Source of the DNA: Sporomusaceae bacterium
GTDB lineage: Bacteria; Bacillota; Negativicutes; DSM-13327
DNA: 6,055 nucleotides
Assembly: GCA_027492445.1 (NCBI GenBank)
Contig: JAPUES010000099.1
Location: 13,063-19,117, forward strand
Reading direction: 5' to 3'
Positions 6,041-6,055 of this stretch are shown here, in pieces; the first letter of the stretch is position 1; each line of letters opens with the position of its first letter. A program made the position numbers and the translations under genes. The notes below the pieces were generated by a model that had not been told where the DNA came from, searched no databases, and was given only the letters and a program-made list of their open reading frames with translations.

Positions 6041-6055
6041 AATACTCGCCCCTAA

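Overview
This AT-rich window carries five complete genes, all on the minus strand, and an intergenic region at the right end with promoters pointing out of the window on the plus strand. Gene style suggests a Firmicutes genome: purine-rich Shine-Dalgarno sites, short intergenic gaps and U-tailed terminators. A Sec-exported GlpQ beside an OPA-type transporter makes me favour a diderm Firmicute (Negativicutes, Sporomusa/Pelosinus-like). That placement is an inference from general appearance, not from a marker gene.

Layout in the direction of transcription, right to left. Positions 5792-2744 hold a tightly coupled three-gene operon: a PhnD-like solute-binding lipoprotein, a membrane histidine kinase of the HisKA_3 (NarX/DegS) class, and a NarL/FixJ response regulator. 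Both junctions are 4-base ATGA overlaps. A strong intrinsic terminator contains the stop codon of the last gene (2722-2755). A second unit follows from about 2629: glpQ (exported glycerophosphodiester phosphodiesterase, 2585-1455), then an organophosphate transporter of the OPA/MFS family (GlpT/UhpT/UhpC-like, 1347-4), with an intercistronic stem-loop between them. The glpQ leader has a perfect -10 hexamer with a poor -35, a paired heptamer and inverted-repeat arrangement around the -35, and a 17-base dyad just after the predicted start. This looks like a regulated promoter.

Proposed joint function (inference): the lipoprotein binds a phosphorylated solute outside the membrane and signals through the kinase to the regulator, which switches on glpQ and the transporter. 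GlpQ would release sn-glycerol 3-phosphate from glycerophosphodiesters and the transporter would import it in exchange for phosphate. This matches the logic of staphylococcal HptA-HptS-HptR/UhpT and Salmonella PgtC-PgtB-PgtA/PgtP. Here, however, the kinase and regulator belong to the NarX/NarL-type class, as in enteric UhpB-UhpA, and the transporter itself has UhpC-like sequence features. That combination is the most interesting point in the window.

The 263 bases from 5793 to 6055 contain no convincing gene. They hold weak AT-rich promoter elements for the lipoprotein operon and two good plus-strand sigma-A-type promoters 75 bases apart that serve something beyond the window. I saw no insertion sequence, CRISPR array, tRNA or rRNA.
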